Of a stretch of 46,994 nucleotides of DNA, positions 1 to 8,298 are shown piece after piece. The first letter of the stretch is position 1. Every line of letters starts with the position of its first letter. The translations under genes were made by a program, and so were the position numbers. Below the pieces are notes generated by a model. The model was not told where the DNA came from. It did no database searches and saw nothing but the letters and a program-made list of their open reading frames with translations. Source of the DNA: a virus; IMG/VR virus record IMGVR_UViG_3300030419_003362, positions 1 to 46,994 of that record; one strand, given 5' to 3'.

Positions 1-1
1 T

Positions 2-586
2 GGTGCTGGTGGATTAGCAGCAGCAGCAGTAAGTGCTGGTCTGGACGCATGGAAGAAAAAGAGAGACTTCTGGAAAGCAAGAGCAGCAGGCGAAGCACCT
101 CCATTGAAATTGGCAACTTCATATCAACCAGACGGGGACGAATTGGTGGAAATGAATTATACCTTCGATTCACCAAGAACAGCCAAAAAATTCATGACTT
201 CTGCTACACAAGCAGGCCTGAATAAAAGAGATCTATCCACCAAAGGTAAAACTGTAACAGTCGGTAATATAAAAGATAAAGATATGAAAGAAATGATTCG
301 CTACCTTGCCAAAGAAATGAAAGCAAGCGTAAAAGAGTCATTGATTCCTGCACTTCAATTAGCAGTGTATACGGATGAAACTGTTATAGTAGAAGCCAAA
401 AATGGTATTGATATACATATTACACCAAAAGATGCATCAATTATCTCTCATGTCCATGATAGTCTAAACGAAGACAATCAAATCACCATGAGGGATATGA
501 TGCTAGAATCAGAAGAGGAATACACAAAAATTCTAAATTTCTGTAAAGAACAATCTATCGAAGAGGAATCCAACCATGTCAACTAA
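2..586 (+). CDS. Unknown protein of the head-gene cluster, 5' end cut by the window
   Basis: The reading frame is open from base 2, so the start lies outside the window; an internal TTG at 104 is not needed as a start. The visible 194 residues begin with an Ala/Gly-rich hydrophobic stretch (about residues 1-16), then a Lys/Arg/Trp-rich segment, then a mixed alpha/beta-looking region and an acidic C-terminus. I do not recognise the family. It overlaps the next gene by 11 bases and sits just upstream of the 67-21-22-23 block, where T4 has gene 20 and the small prohead-core genes, so a virion or prohead role is plausible from position only. Confidence 0.7.
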   Translation, partial: GAGGLAAAAVSAGLDAWKKKRDFWKARAAGEAPPLKLATSYQPDGDELVEMNYTFDSPRTAKKFMTSATQAGLNKRDLSTKGKTVTVGNIKDKDMKEMIRYLAKEMKASVKESLIPALQLAVYTDETVIVEAKNGIDIHITPKDASIISHVHDSLNEDNQITMRDMMLESEEEYTKILNFCKEQSIEEESNHVN

Positions 587-1094
587 ATCAGTCTTAAAGC
601 ACATTCTTGATGAAAACCTAATAGATGCCCAGAAAGAAATCCATTCCCTCTTGACTATCAAGGTAGGGGATGCATTACAACAGTTCAAAGAAAACTATAT
701 TCCTTATGTGTATTCTGAGTCTGTAGGTGTCGCTGGTATTGCAGAAGCCAAGAAGAAAGCAAAAGTAACCGACAAAGAAGATGACGGCGAAGGCATGGAT
801 CCTGTTGGACATGGCGATTCTGACGTAGACAACGATGGTGATTCTGATGATTCTGATGAATATATCAAGAACCGCAGAAAAGTGATTGGTAAAAACATCG
901 ACAAAGAAGATGATGATGACGATGATGAAGATGTCAAAGAAGAAGTCGAAATTTCTGAGCGTGGAGATGCCAGAGCGACCCACATCTATGGTATAGAACG
1001 AAGCAAATATGCTGCCATGACTGATCAGCAAAAAAGTCAAGTAAAAGACAAGTACTATAGAGAAGCAGAGACTGCTCAGAGGGAACGAAGATGA
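576..1094 (+). CDS. 67: Prohead core protein, gp67-like
   Basis: The N-terminus (residues about 5-45: a leucine-rich helix with ENLIDAQKEI, comparable to the T4 gp67 opening in which a short helix of similar pattern precedes the acid tract) is followed by a long acidic region with a run DDDDDDED near residues 113-120. T4 gp67 is about 80 aa, so at 172 aa this version is roughly twice as long; the extra C-terminal part is mixed-charge. gp67 is a component of the prohead core that is degraded by gp21 during maturation. The position immediately before gp21 supports the call. The start ATG overlaps the preceding gene and the stop overlaps the gp21 start by four bases, implying translational coupling. 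A separate gp68 gene is not seen. Confidence 0.7.
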   Translation: MSTKSVLKHILDENLIDAQKEIHSLLTIKVGDALQQFKENYIPYVYSESVGVAGIAEAKKKAKVTDKEDDGEGMDPVGHGDSDVDNDGDSDDSDEYIKNRRKVIGKNIDKEDDDDDDEDVKEEVEISERGDARATHIYGIERSKYAAMTDQQKSQVKDKYYREAETAQRERR

Positions 1095-1738
1095 AACTAA
1101 TCACAGAGATGACAGAAGACGTTCAGTTCATTGTAGAGGAAACCGATGAGGGTGGATCAAAGTCCCACTACATCGAAGGTATCTTCATGCAGGCAGAAAG
1201 AAAGAACAGAAATGGTAGAGTATACCCAAGAAAAGTTCTTTCAGACGAAGTAGATCGATACAACAAAGAATTTGTTGTTAAAAACCGAGCAATGGGTGAA
1301 CTCAATCATCCAGATGGTCCAACTGTCAATCTCGACAGAGTTTCACACATCATCAAAGAATTAAAAACTGATGGTAATGATATCGTGGGTAAAGCCAAAA
1401 TTTTGGATACTCCGATGGGCAAAATTGCAAAGAACCTTATCGATGAGGGTGCCAAATTAGGCGTATCTTCCCGTGGTATGGGTTCTCTTGAGGAAAGAAA
1501 AGGCGTAAATTATGTAAAGGATGACTTCCTACTTTCCGCAGTAGATCTAGTAGCAGATCCATCCGCTCCCGGTGCATTTGTAAATGGCATTATGGAAGGT
1601 AAGGAATGGGTTTGGGACAATGGAATAATTCGTGAAAAGCGAATTGAAGAATACAAGCACGTTATAGAAAAGGCATCTAGACACGAATTAGAAGAAAAGG
1701 CACTTAGTGTGTTCAAAGATTTCATGTCTAGCATTTAA
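1091..1738 (+). CDS. 21: Prohead core scaffold and maturation protease gp21
   Basis: T4 gp21 family serine protease that processes the scaffold, core and capsid proteins inside the prohead. Visible hallmarks are GELNHPDGP around His73 (predicted catalytic His), GVSSRG at residues 124-129 (predicted nucleophile Ser126 or Ser127) and SAVDLVADPSAPG at 149-161. Length 215 aa is typical. The ATG overlaps the stop of the gp67-like gene by ATGA, and the gene is followed by gp22 and gp23, its expected substrates, after a short gap that carries a late promoter. Confidence 0.96.
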   Translation: MKLITEMTEDVQFIVEETDEGGSKSHYIEGIFMQAERKNRNGRVYPRKVLSDEVDRYNKEFVVKNRAMGELNHPDGPTVNLDRVSHIIKELKTDGNDIVGKAKILDTPMGKIAKNLIDEGAKLGVSSRGMGSLEERKGVNYVKDDFLLSAVDLVADPSAPGAFVNGIMEGKEWVWDNGIIREKRIEEYKHVIEKASRHELEEKALSVFKDFMSSI

Positions 1739-1742
1739 TTAT

Positions 1743-1750
1743 TATAAATA
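1743..1750 (+). promoter_or_regulatory. T4-type late promoter box (TATAAATA) upstream of gene 22
   Basis: Exact match to the T4 late promoter -10 consensus TATAAATA in the gap between genes 21 and 22, about 50 bases before the gene 22 ATG at 1801. A gp55-type late sigma factor is encoded at 7732 in this same window, so the element has a matching factor. An AAGGAG ribosome site is seen before 1801. Confidence 0.75.
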
Positions 1751-1800
1751 ATTGAGATTTTACTTCACAAAGTATACAACTTCACGACAAGGAGACACCA

Positions 1801-2754
1801 ATGTCAGATTACGAAAACGAAGAAATTCTAGAGGGAGACGAAACAAAAACTCTAGATACCAAATCAGAGGAAGATGCAAATCTTTATCAGGATGCAGAAG
1901 GTAAGCACGCCAAGATCGATACCGATAAAGGCACCGAGGGTAAGGACAAGAAGAACAAGGCAACAATCGCTGCTAAAGCATCTGCTGCTTCCGCAAAGAT
2001 TGATACTCCCACTGCATCTGGCTCTTCGCAAGAAAGACTAGAGCAACACATGGGTACTCTCTTTGACGGTGAAGATCTTACTGAGGACTTCAAAGAAAAG
2101 GCAAGCACTGTATTTGAAGCAGTCATTAATGAAAGAATTACCGAGATCGAAGAAGATCTCACTAGTCAATACCAGAACCTTCTTGCAGAGCATATTGAAG
2201 AAACCACTGAAGAGTTGACCGAAAAACTCGACGACTACCTCAACTATGTTGTTGAGCAGTGGGTTGAAGAAAACCAAATTGCAATCGAGAAGGGTATTCG
2301 CACCGAAGTCGCCGAAAACTTTATCGGCGGACTCAAGACTCTATTCGAGAACTGCTACATCGATATGCCTGACGAGAAGTACGATCTTGTCGATGATGTC
2401 ATGGAATCAAACCATGATCTCGAAGAGAAGATGAATGATTTGTTCGAGGATAATATTGCTCTTCGTAAAGAAGTTCTTGCTCACCAGTGCGGTGAAATTT
2501 TTGCTGAAGAATCAGAAGGTCTAGTAGACACTGATGTTGAACGACTTTCTTCTCTCTCAGAAGGTCTTGAATTTGAAAACGTAGATCAGTATAGAGAAAA
2601 GATTAAAGTACTCAGAGAAAACTACTTCGCTGATAAAGTAACCATCAACGAAGAAGTTGCTGAGACTACTAATCAGCAGATCAACGAAGGTAGTGTAATG
2701 GATACGTATCTAAACACTATGAGTAGACACGCACAGGCTAATAAGGTTTCTTGA
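1801..2754 (+). CDS. 22: Prohead scaffold protein gp22
   Basis: Main scaffold of the T4-type prohead, assembled as a core around which gp23 polymerises and then cleaved by gp21. The protein is 317 aa, highly charged and mostly helical/coiled-coil in appearance. It has the family-typical central pattern LNYVVEQWVEEN (about residues 147-158), followed by a conserved GLKTLFE segment and long Glu/Lys-rich heptad-like stretches. A low-complexity Ala/Lys region lies near residues 50-70. It sits between gp21 and gp23 as in T4, and a perfect late promoter box lies 50 bases upstream. Confidence 0.95.
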   Translation: MSDYENEEILEGDETKTLDTKSEEDANLYQDAEGKHAKIDTDKGTEGKDKKNKATIAAKASAASAKIDTPTASGSSQERLEQHMGTLFDGEDLTEDFKEKASTVFEAVINERITEIEEDLTSQYQNLLAEHIEETTEELTEKLDDYLNYVVEQWVEENQIAIEKGIRTEVAENFIGGLKTLFENCYIDMPDEKYDLVDDVMESNHDLEEKMNDLFEDNIALRKEVLAHQCGEIFAEESEGLVDTDVERLSSLSEGLEFENVDQYREKIKVLRENYFADKVTINEEVAETTNQQINEGSVMDTYLNTMSRHAQANKVS

Positions 2755-2770
2755 AAACCAAAAAGGTATA

Positions 2771-2778
2771 TATAAAAA
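2771..2778 (+). promoter_or_regulatory. Late promoter-like box (TATAAAAA) upstream of gene 23
   Basis: Seven of eight bases match TATAAATA in the 66-base gap before gene 23, with the ATG about 43 bases downstream, the same layout as at gene 22. A strong AAAAGGAG ribosome site precedes the start. Inference from motif and position only. Confidence 0.5.
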
Positions 2779-2820
2779 GTATTAAAACTTACTCACATAG
2801 AGTCAAAAGGAGAATCCAAG

Positions 2821-4212
2821 ATGGAAGACTTTAATAGATCAACAACCCCGTATGATGCCCTCAACGAAAAATGGGCACCCGTACTTGACCACGCTGAAAT
2901 GGGAGAAATTGATGATCCCTATAAGCGTAAAGTAACTGCCGCTCTACTTGAAAACCAAGAGAGAGCATTACGAGAACAGCACATTCACGAATCCTCACCC
3001 GCTAACGCAATGGGTGCTGGTGGTTTCTCTGTTAGTGCTGCTGCTGATAACGCTAGTAACAACAACATCGCTGGTTACGATCCCATTCTAATCAGTCTTG
3101 TTCGCCGTTCAATGCCTAACCTTCTTGCATACGATCTTGCTGGTGTTCAGCCTATGTCTGCACCCACTGGTCTCATCTTTGCGATGCGTGCAAGATACGA
3201 TGGACAGAACGGAAACGAAGCACTCTATCAGGAAGCATTCGCTAAGTTCTCTGGTGATGGTAACACTTCGGGTGGTCCTCACGGTGGTGTCACTGGTTCA
3301 CACACCAGTATCGATCCTACCAGTTCTGTTTCGCTCGACGGTTTCCGTGCAATGCTAACCGCTACTGCTGAAGGTCTCGGATCTTCGGACGGTACTCCCT
3401 TCAAGGAAATGGCATTCACCATCGAGAGAGTCGCTGTTGAAGCCAAGACTCGCGCCCTCAAGGCAGAGTACACCACTGAACTCGCCCAAGACCTCAAGGC
3501 GGTTCACGGACTTGATGCTGAGACTGAACTTGCTAACATCCTTAGCACTGAGATTCTCACTGAAATTAACCGCGAACTCGTTCGTACCATCTATGCATCC
3601 GCATCTTCCGGTGCCCAGAACAAGGATCTAACTACTGCTGGTACTTACGATCTTAACACTGACTCAGACGGACGATGGAGTGCTGAAAGATTCCGTGGAC
3701 TCATGTTCCAGTTAGAGCGTGAAGCCAACGTAATCTCCAAGAAGACTCGCCGCGGTAAGGGTAACTTCGTTATCTGCTCCTCGGACGTTGCTTCTGCACT
3801 CGCAATGGGTGGTTGGTTAAACCTCTCACCAGCACTCAACACCAGCCTTGATGTTGATGATACTGGTAACACTTTCGTTGGTACACTCAACGGTAAGATG
3901 AAGGTTTACATCGATCCCTACTCTGCTACTACCGATCCCGGTGGTTCCGCAGACGTTAACTTCGCCTGTGTCGGTTATAGAGGTACTAACCCCTATGATG
4001 CTGGACTCTTCTACTGCCCATACGTTCCTCTCCAGATGGTTCGTGCGGTTGGTGAAAGCACCTTCCAGCCCAAGATCGGGTTCAAGACTCGCTACGGAAT
4101 GGTTGCAAACCCATTCGCTAACGAGACTAGCGAAAGCCCAACTCTTGGAAATGCTGATAACGTCTACTACAGACTATTCACCATCAGCAACCTTCACGGT
4201 AACACTGCCTGA
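2821..4212 (+). CDS. 23: Major capsid protein gp23
   Basis: Major head subunit of T4-like phages, 463 aa here against 521 in T4, a usual length for marine relatives. The sequence has the family's opening (residues 1-25 with WAPVLDH), the segment YDPILISLVRRSMPNLLAYD near residues 88-107 and the C-terminal NPYDAGLFYCPYVPLQM region. A gp21-type maturation site (consensus Leu/Ile-X-Glu) is visible as Ile55-His56-Glu57, so the mature protein probably starts at Ser58. Codon use is more GC-rich and uniform than in later genes, as expected for the most highly expressed phage protein. A strong terminator follows. Confidence 0.98.
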   Translation: MEDFNRSTTPYDALNEKWAPVLDHAEMGEIDDPYKRKVTAALLENQERALREQHIHESSPANAMGAGGFSVSAAADNASNNNIAGYDPILISLVRRSMPNLLAYDLAGVQPMSAPTGLIFAMRARYDGQNGNEALYQEAFAKFSGDGNTSGGPHGGVTGSHTSIDPTSSVSLDGFRAMLTATAEGLGSSDGTPFKEMAFTIERVAVEAKTRALKAEYTTELAQDLKAVHGLDAETELANILSTEILTEINRELVRTIYASASSGAQNKDLTTAGTYDLNTDSDGRWSAERFRGLMFQLEREANVISKKTRRGKGNFVICSSDVASALAMGGWLNLSPALNTSLDVDDTGNTFVGTLNGKMKVYIDPYSATTDPGGSADVNFACVGYRGTNPYDAGLFYCPYVPLQMVRAVGESTFQPKIGFKTRYGMVANPFANETSESPTLGNADNVYYRLFTISNLHGNTA

Positions 4213-4239
4213 TGCAGCGTAATCTAAGACACTGAAACA

Positions 4240-4270
4240 GGGGAGTCCTTCGGGACTCCCCTTTTCTTTT
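4240..4270 (+). terminator. Rho-independent terminator after gene 23
   Basis: A perfect 9-bp GC-rich stem (GGGGAGTCC at 4240-4248 pairing with GGACTCCCC at 4253-4261) with a TTCG tetraloop at 4249-4252 and a TTTTCTTTT tract at 4262-4270. The stem closes on C(UUCG)G, a very stable loop. It should end the abundant capsid message before gene 19. Confidence 0.95.
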
Positions 4271-4277
4271 ATACATA
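4270..4277 (+). promoter_or_regulatory. Late promoter-like box (TATACATA) upstream of gene 19
   Basis: Seven of eight bases match TATAAATA. It starts at the end of the gene 23 terminator U-tract and lies about 19 bases before the gene 19 start, close for a -10 box but leaving roughly ten bases of leader, which includes the ribosome site. Speculative; a transcript reading through the terminator is the alternative. Confidence 0.4.
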
Positions 4278-4295
4278 CTATTGAAGGAGTTTCTT

Positions 4296-4901
4296 ATGTC
4301 TTACACTGTAGCGGGCGGATATACTGGAGATTGGACGGGAATGACAGGAGATTCTCCTGCTGGTATTCCTGATGTTACTCGGGTAACAAATCCAAGACAA
4401 CCCGACACGAACAACTATCTGGCTAATAACTATTTCAAGATGGAGTTTACACGACTCCCGACTGTTACTTACTTCTGCCAGAGAGTGAACCTACCTTCAT
4501 TATCGTTTACTCCAGTAGAAAAGGCAAATCCAACTGGGATACTTGAAAAATGGATGGGTGGTAGATATCTGTTTGAAGATCTTACAGTATCGTTTCAGGT
4601 AGACGAATCCATGAAAAACTGGTTGGAAGTTTATAATTGGATGGGTTCTATCAGTCCGTCTTGGAACGAGAACAATGTAATAAGTGGCAAATATGATGCA
4701 GATTTCTTCTCAAACGCAACACTGAATATCACTAACAGTACATATAAACCAAAACTGAAAGTGACTTTCCATGATCTATTCCCAACCTCAATTAGTGGTA
4801 TTGATTTTGATTCTACTAGTACGGAAAATGAACCCGTGATTGCAACTGCTACATTTGCATATACCTATTACACGGTAGAAGAATACACAAATTCTGCTTG
4901 A
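4296..4901 (+). CDS. 19: Tail tube protein gp19
   Basis: Inner tail tube subunit of contractile-tailed T4-like phages, 201 aa (T4 gp19 is 163 aa). The family pattern is visible: an N-terminal segment with NNYFKMEFTRLPTV (about residues 45-58), VNLPSLSF, and DLTVSFQVDESMKNW (about 94-108), and the EEYTN-type C-terminus. I place the start at ATG 4296 because an AAGGAG ribosome site at 4284-4289 lies six bases upstream; the in-frame TTG at 4281 would bury that site. It is isolated from other tail genes in this window and lies between the capsid terminator and the uvsY promoter. Confidence 0.9.
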   Translation: MSYTVAGGYTGDWTGMTGDSPAGIPDVTRVTNPRQPDTNNYLANNYFKMEFTRLPTVTYFCQRVNLPSLSFTPVEKANPTGILEKWMGGRYLFEDLTVSFQVDESMKNWLEVYNWMGSISPSWNENNVISGKYDADFFSNATLNITNSTYKPKLKVTFHDLFPTSISGIDFDSTSTENEPVIATATFAYTYYTVEEYTNSA

Positions 4902-4926
4902 CTTTTTGCCTTTATTGATTTATAAT
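4898..4926 (+). promoter_or_regulatory. Sigma70-type promoter for uvsY-uvsW
   Basis: TTGACT at 4898-4903, a 17-bp spacer, and a perfect TATAAT at 4921-4926; the -35 box overlaps the stop codon of gene 19. Predicted start of transcription is near 4933, about 14 bases before the uvsY ATG. This separates the recombination genes from the late gene 19 transcript and allows expression by host RNA polymerase. Confidence 0.75.
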
Positions 4927-4946
4927 TTCATAGAAGGAGTTATATT

Positions 4947-5381
4947 ATGACTATAGATGAGTTGAGAAATATGGCTACTGCTGATCTCAAGATGGATAAG
5001 ACAGAACTAGACATCGAGTCTATGAAAACGCCACAACTACACAACAAATATTTAATCCTGCATGGTGACGAGAAGTTAATTCTCGGTAAGTATACATCAG
5101 ATCTACATGTACTGAAAAGGAACAAATGGCTCTACTATACAGGCAAACTCAGCAGGGAGCAACTTGAGGAATTTGGATGGGAACCATTCGATCTCAATAT
5201 ACTAAAGACAGATATAGATCGATTCATGGATTCAGATGAAGACATAATTCTTCTTAGTAATAAGATTCTATTACAGAAAGAAAAAGTAAGTTACTTGGAG
5301 GGTGTAGTAAAAATCATAAACAATAGGCAATGGTCTATTCGATCATCTATTGATTGGTTGAAGTTTACACAGGGTGTATGA
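4947..5381 (+). CDS. uvsY: Recombination mediator UvsY
   Basis: UvsY loads the UvsX recombinase onto gp32-covered single-stranded DNA. At 144 aa it matches T4 UvsY (137 aa). The layout agrees: an N-terminal ELRNMATADLKMD segment, a central NKWLYYTGK basic/aromatic segment like the T4 LDYYSG region, and a C-terminal helix ending DWLKFTQGV, comparable to the T4 C-terminus. The stop overlaps the uvsW ATG (ATGA at 5378-5381). uvsX itself begins at 46575, 41 kb away. Confidence 0.88.
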   Translation: MTIDELRNMATADLKMDKTELDIESMKTPQLHNKYLILHGDEKLILGKYTSDLHVLKRNKWLYYTGKLSREQLEEFGWEPFDLNILKTDIDRFMDSDEDIILLSNKILLQKEKVSYLEGVVKIINNRQWSIRSSIDWLKFTQGV

Positions 5382-6868
5382 GTGATATAGAGATACATCA
5401 TATCGATTCGGTATCGTTGAAAGTTCTTTGTGATAGATCGATTGCAAAGGAACTCAGCGGGTTCTTTACATTCTCTGTACCCAACTACCAATACACTCCT
5501 GCATACAAAAATAAACTATGGGACGGACAGATTCGTCTATACAACATTCATAGTGCCACCATATATGCAGGTCTTCTAGATTATGTTTTGAAATTTGCAC
5601 AGGATAGAAACTATACTGTTGACTATACTGCACCCACCAAACTACATACCACCACTAAAGAAAACACAGAGAAATTCATGACGGAGTTTCTAGAACCAAC
5701 AGTGAGTGGTGAAAGAATAACCCCACACGAACACCAGATCAATTCGGTCACTCATGCAATAAACAATGATAGGTGTTTGCTTCTTTCACCAACAGGTAGT
5801 GGCAAGTCTCTCATCATCTATTCTCTACTTCGGTATTATGAATCAATTATACCAAAGAACAAGCAGATTCTGGTGATCGTCCCTACCACGGGTCTTGTCA
5901 CTCAGATGTATAACGACTTCAAGGATTACTCCTCCAAGACAAACTGGTCAGCAGAAGATAACTGTCATATGATATTTTCTGGAAGGGATAAGAAAACCAA
6001 AAAGAAAGTTATCATCACTACATGGCAAAGCATTTACAAAATGCCTGAGAAATATTTCAGCAACTTCAGCGTTGTATTTGGAGATGAGTGTCATTTGTTT
6101 AAAGCCAAATCATTGACATCTCTTATGACGAAGTTGAAAGAGTGTCCGTATAGAATCGGAACTACCGGAACACTAGATGGTACTGCCACTCACAAATTAG
6201 TCATTGAAGGGCTTTTCGGTAGAGTGTATAATGTAACCACAACAAAAACTCTGATAGAAAAAGATTTACTATCCAACATAAACATTGACTGTTTGATTAT
6301 GCAATACACTCCCGAAGAAATTCAAGAAACAAAAAGAGTCACTTATCAAGAAGAAATAAAATGGCTCGTAACCAAAGAAAAAAGAAACCAATTCATTAAG
6401 AAACTTTCCTGTGGTATCAGTGGAAACACTCTTTTACTTTTCAACTATGTTGAGTTACACGGAAAGCCTTTATATGAACTCATAACAGAAGCATGTCCGG
6501 AGAAGAAGGTATTTTTCATCTACGGAGAAACTAACGCGGCAGAACGAGAAGACATCAGAAAAATAGTAGACAAAGAAAAGAACGCCATTCTTATAGCATC
6601 TTATGGTACATGCTCCACAGGAATAAACATAAAGAACATAAACAATATAATCTTTGCTTCACCGTCAAAGTCGGTGATTAGAATTCTACAGTCAATAGGC
6701 AGGGGATTGCGTAGGACAAAGGAAAAAAATAAAGTGAAATTGTATGATATCAGTGATAACCTATGCTATAAGAAGTATAGAAACCATACCATGAAACACC
6801 TAGATGAAAGAATAAAGATATATAATAAAGAGAACTTCGAGTTTAAGTTACTTAATATCCAAATATGA
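5378..6868 (+). CDS. uvsW: DNA helicase UvsW (SF2)
   Basis: Recombination-dependent branch-migrating and ATP-dependent helicase of T4, which unwinds R-loops and regresses forks. Length 496 aa (T4 503). The N-terminal UvsW-specific domain has the KLWDGQIRLY pattern (residues 46-55). Helicase motifs are complete: Walker A SPTGSGKS at 137-144, DECH at 236-239, GTTGTLDG at 261-268, and motif VI QSIGRGLRR at 438-446. I start at ATG 5378, which overlaps the uvsY stop, rather than at the in-frame TTG 24 bases earlier. The DExH box reads DECH here. Confidence 0.97.
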   Translation: MSDIEIHHIDSVSLKVLCDRSIAKELSGFFTFSVPNYQYTPAYKNKLWDGQIRLYNIHSATIYAGLLDYVLKFAQDRNYTVDYTAPTKLHTTTKENTEKFMTEFLEPTVSGERITPHEHQINSVTHAINNDRCLLLSPTGSGKSLIIYSLLRYYESIIPKNKQILVIVPTTGLVTQMYNDFKDYSSKTNWSAEDNCHMIFSGRDKKTKKKVIITTWQSIYKMPEKYFSNFSVVFGDECHLFKAKSLTSLMTKLKECPYRIGTTGTLDGTATHKLVIEGLFGRVYNVTTTKTLIEKDLLSNINIDCLIMQYTPEEIQETKRVTYQEEIKWLVTKEKRNQFIKKLSCGISGNTLLLFNYVELHGKPLYELITEACPEKKVFFIYGETNAAEREDIRKIVDKEKNAILIASYGTCSTGINIKNINNIIFASPSKSVIRILQSIGRGLRRTKEKNKVKLYDISDNLCYKKYRNHTMKHLDERIKIYNKENFEFKLLNIQI

Positions 6869-6881
6869 GAGGACCAAAACA

Positions 6882-7598
6882 ATGAATTCATCATATCGGA
6901 TCTTAAAATTAAAAAGCGGTGAGCAGTTAATTGCATCAATTAAAGGTAGCAACAAAGACAAACTCATAGTATTCCGTCCTATGGTATTCAAGAACACAAT
7001 GATAACGGACATGACTGGTAGACAGAGAGAAATCACAGTCCTTAGAAATTGGTTGGCATATACTAATCAAATCGAAACCAAAATTCCAAAGGACTTTATT
7101 GTTTCCTATCTAGATCCGGATCAAGATGTTCGAGAACTGTATGAACTTGAAAAGGAAAAGGAAGACGTACAAGTCAGTAAACCAAAGATCATTGACAAGC
7201 AAAAATTCACAGAAGAACAAATGGAAGATCAGCAAAAATCCTTTATGGATTTTATGTCTCAAATTCAAGATAAGTTTGAATCCCGAGAAGATTTGGAAGA
7301 CATGATAGATGAAATGGAAGATCAATTAGAAGAAGAACTTGAAAATATGAAACTTCCGGAAAGCGGACACCCGCTTCAACATCTAATCACCATGACAATG
7401 TTTCTTCCGCCTGAAGCATTAATGACCTTGGTTGATGCAGGCCTCATCGATGTTTCTGATATAAAAAATCTCATCGATACCATGAACAACAATATGCCGT
7501 ACAAAGAACCAGATGAAAAAAGAAAGTCCGAAGAGGACTTTGGTAACGAGTGGACAGATTGGAGTCCGGATATTTCAGATTACTTTAAGGATGATTAA
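6882..7598 (+). CDS. Acidic protein with a possible Sm-like N-terminal domain
   Basis: 238 aa. Residues 1-40 (YRILKLKSGEQLIASI, then KDKLIVFRPM) look like a small Sm/LSm-type beta-barrel opening; this is a pattern impression, not a family assignment. From about residue 80 on the protein is strongly acidic and helical, with a Glu/Asp/Met-rich coiled-coil-like stretch (about 105-160), and the C-terminus is again acidic and ends in Asp-Asp. A GAGAGGA ribosome site precedes the ATG. It lies between uvsW and the gp55 promoter, a place where marine T4-like phages usually carry a conserved unknown gene. Function unknown. Confidence 0.8.
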   Translation: MNSSYRILKLKSGEQLIASIKGSNKDKLIVFRPMVFKNTMITDMTGRQREITVLRNWLAYTNQIETKIPKDFIVSYLDPDQDVRELYELEKEKEDVQVSKPKIIDKQKFTEEQMEDQQKSFMDFMSQIQDKFESREDLEDMIDEMEDQLEEELENMKLPESGHPLQHLITMTMFLPPEALMTLVDAGLIDVSDIKNLIDTMNNNMPYKEPDEKRKSEEDFGNEWTDWSPDISDYFKDD

Positions 7599-7673
7599 TA
7601 TACCCCCTTTTCCCGGGCACACAGAAAGTGTAAGAGATATTTTTGTTTTTGTCAAGGAAAATCCAATTTAAAT

Positions 7674-7702
7674 TTGAAATTTGTTTGGTTTTGTGGTATA
7701 TT
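7674..7702 (+). promoter_or_regulatory. Sigma70-type extended -10 promoter for gene 55
   Basis: TTGAAA at 7674-7679, a 17-bp spacer and TATATT at 7697-7702, preceded by TGG at 7694-7696, which gives an extended -10. Predicted start near 7709, 23 bases before the ATG at 7732. The 133-base gap holding it is AT-rich and shows no hairpin terminator. Early or middle expression of the late sigma factor by host polymerase fits. Confidence 0.75.
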
Positions 7703-7731
7703 ACTCTTAAATCAAACACGGAAAGGGTGCG

Positions 7732-8298
7732 ATGACTAAGAAAGCGAATCATTACATTGATAATAAAGAATTCTATGCTGCTATGATCGAATGGAAAAAG
7801 GATATCACAGAAGCAGAGGAATGCGACGAACCTCGACCTCCAGTTACAGATTATATCGGAGAATGCTTTCTTAAGATAGCAGAACACTTGTCATATAAGC
7901 CAAATTTTATCAACTATCCATATAGAGAAGAGATGGTAGGTGATGGTATCGAGAACTGTTTAATGTACGCACACAACTTTGATCCTGAAAAATCAAAGAA
8001 CCCCTTTTCGTATTTTACTCAAATTATATACTATGCGTTTTTAAGAAGAATTGAAAAGGAAAAGAAACAGTCTTATGTGAAATATAAAGCAATGGAATTG
8101 TCTGATGATGGCTCTTTGAGTAACTGGTATAAGAGCAATTACTTTGACAAGGACAACGTATACCAGGCACTTTCACATCATTTTGATTTAACGGAGAATG
8201 ACATAAAGAAATTTGAACCCAAGAAGAAAAAGAAGAAAAAGAAAAAGGGTTTGGATTCGGTTATGGATAAGCCAGATGAAGATAGCACTACTGAATGA
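7732..8298 (+). CDS. 55: Late transcription sigma factor gp55
   Basis: T4 gp55 family sigma factor that directs host RNA polymerase to TATAAATA promoters together with gp33 and the gp45 clamp. 188 aa (T4 185). The core sigma region 2-like segment is visible: YREEMVGDGIENCL (about residues 64-77), then a segment with FDPEKSKNPFSYFTQIIYYAF at about 83-103, the conserved part of the family. Odd point: a run of nine lysines (about residues 164-172) precedes the C-terminal tail, where T4 carries its clamp-binding motif; the tail here is acidic and Ser/Thr-rich. Its 3' end overlaps gene 47 by 23 bases. Confidence 0.93.
   Translation: MTKKANHYIDNKEFYAAMIEWKKDITEAEECDEPRPPVTDYIGECFLKIAEHLSYKPNFINYPYREEMVGDGIENCLMYAHNFDPEKSKNPFSYFTQIIYYAFLRRIEKEKKQSYVKYKAMELSDDGSLSNWYKSNYFDKDNVYQALSHHFDLTENDIKKFEPKKKKKKKKKGLDSVMDKPDEDSTTE

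Noticed and set aside
675-1040. 121-codon minus-strand frame inside the gp67-like gene
   Set aside because: Caused by the antisense reading of the GAT/GAA acidic tract, giving poly-Ile/Phe; the + strand call fits the T4 gene order.
4281-4295. Longer gp19 start at TTG 4281
   Set aside because: The AAGGAG site at 4284-4289 lies inside this extension and fits the ATG at 4296; the shorter protein keeps the usual opening.
7599-7731. tRNA or small RNA in the 133-base gap before gene 55
   Set aside because: No cloverleaf or stable hairpin; AT-rich with one good promoter, which explains the gap.
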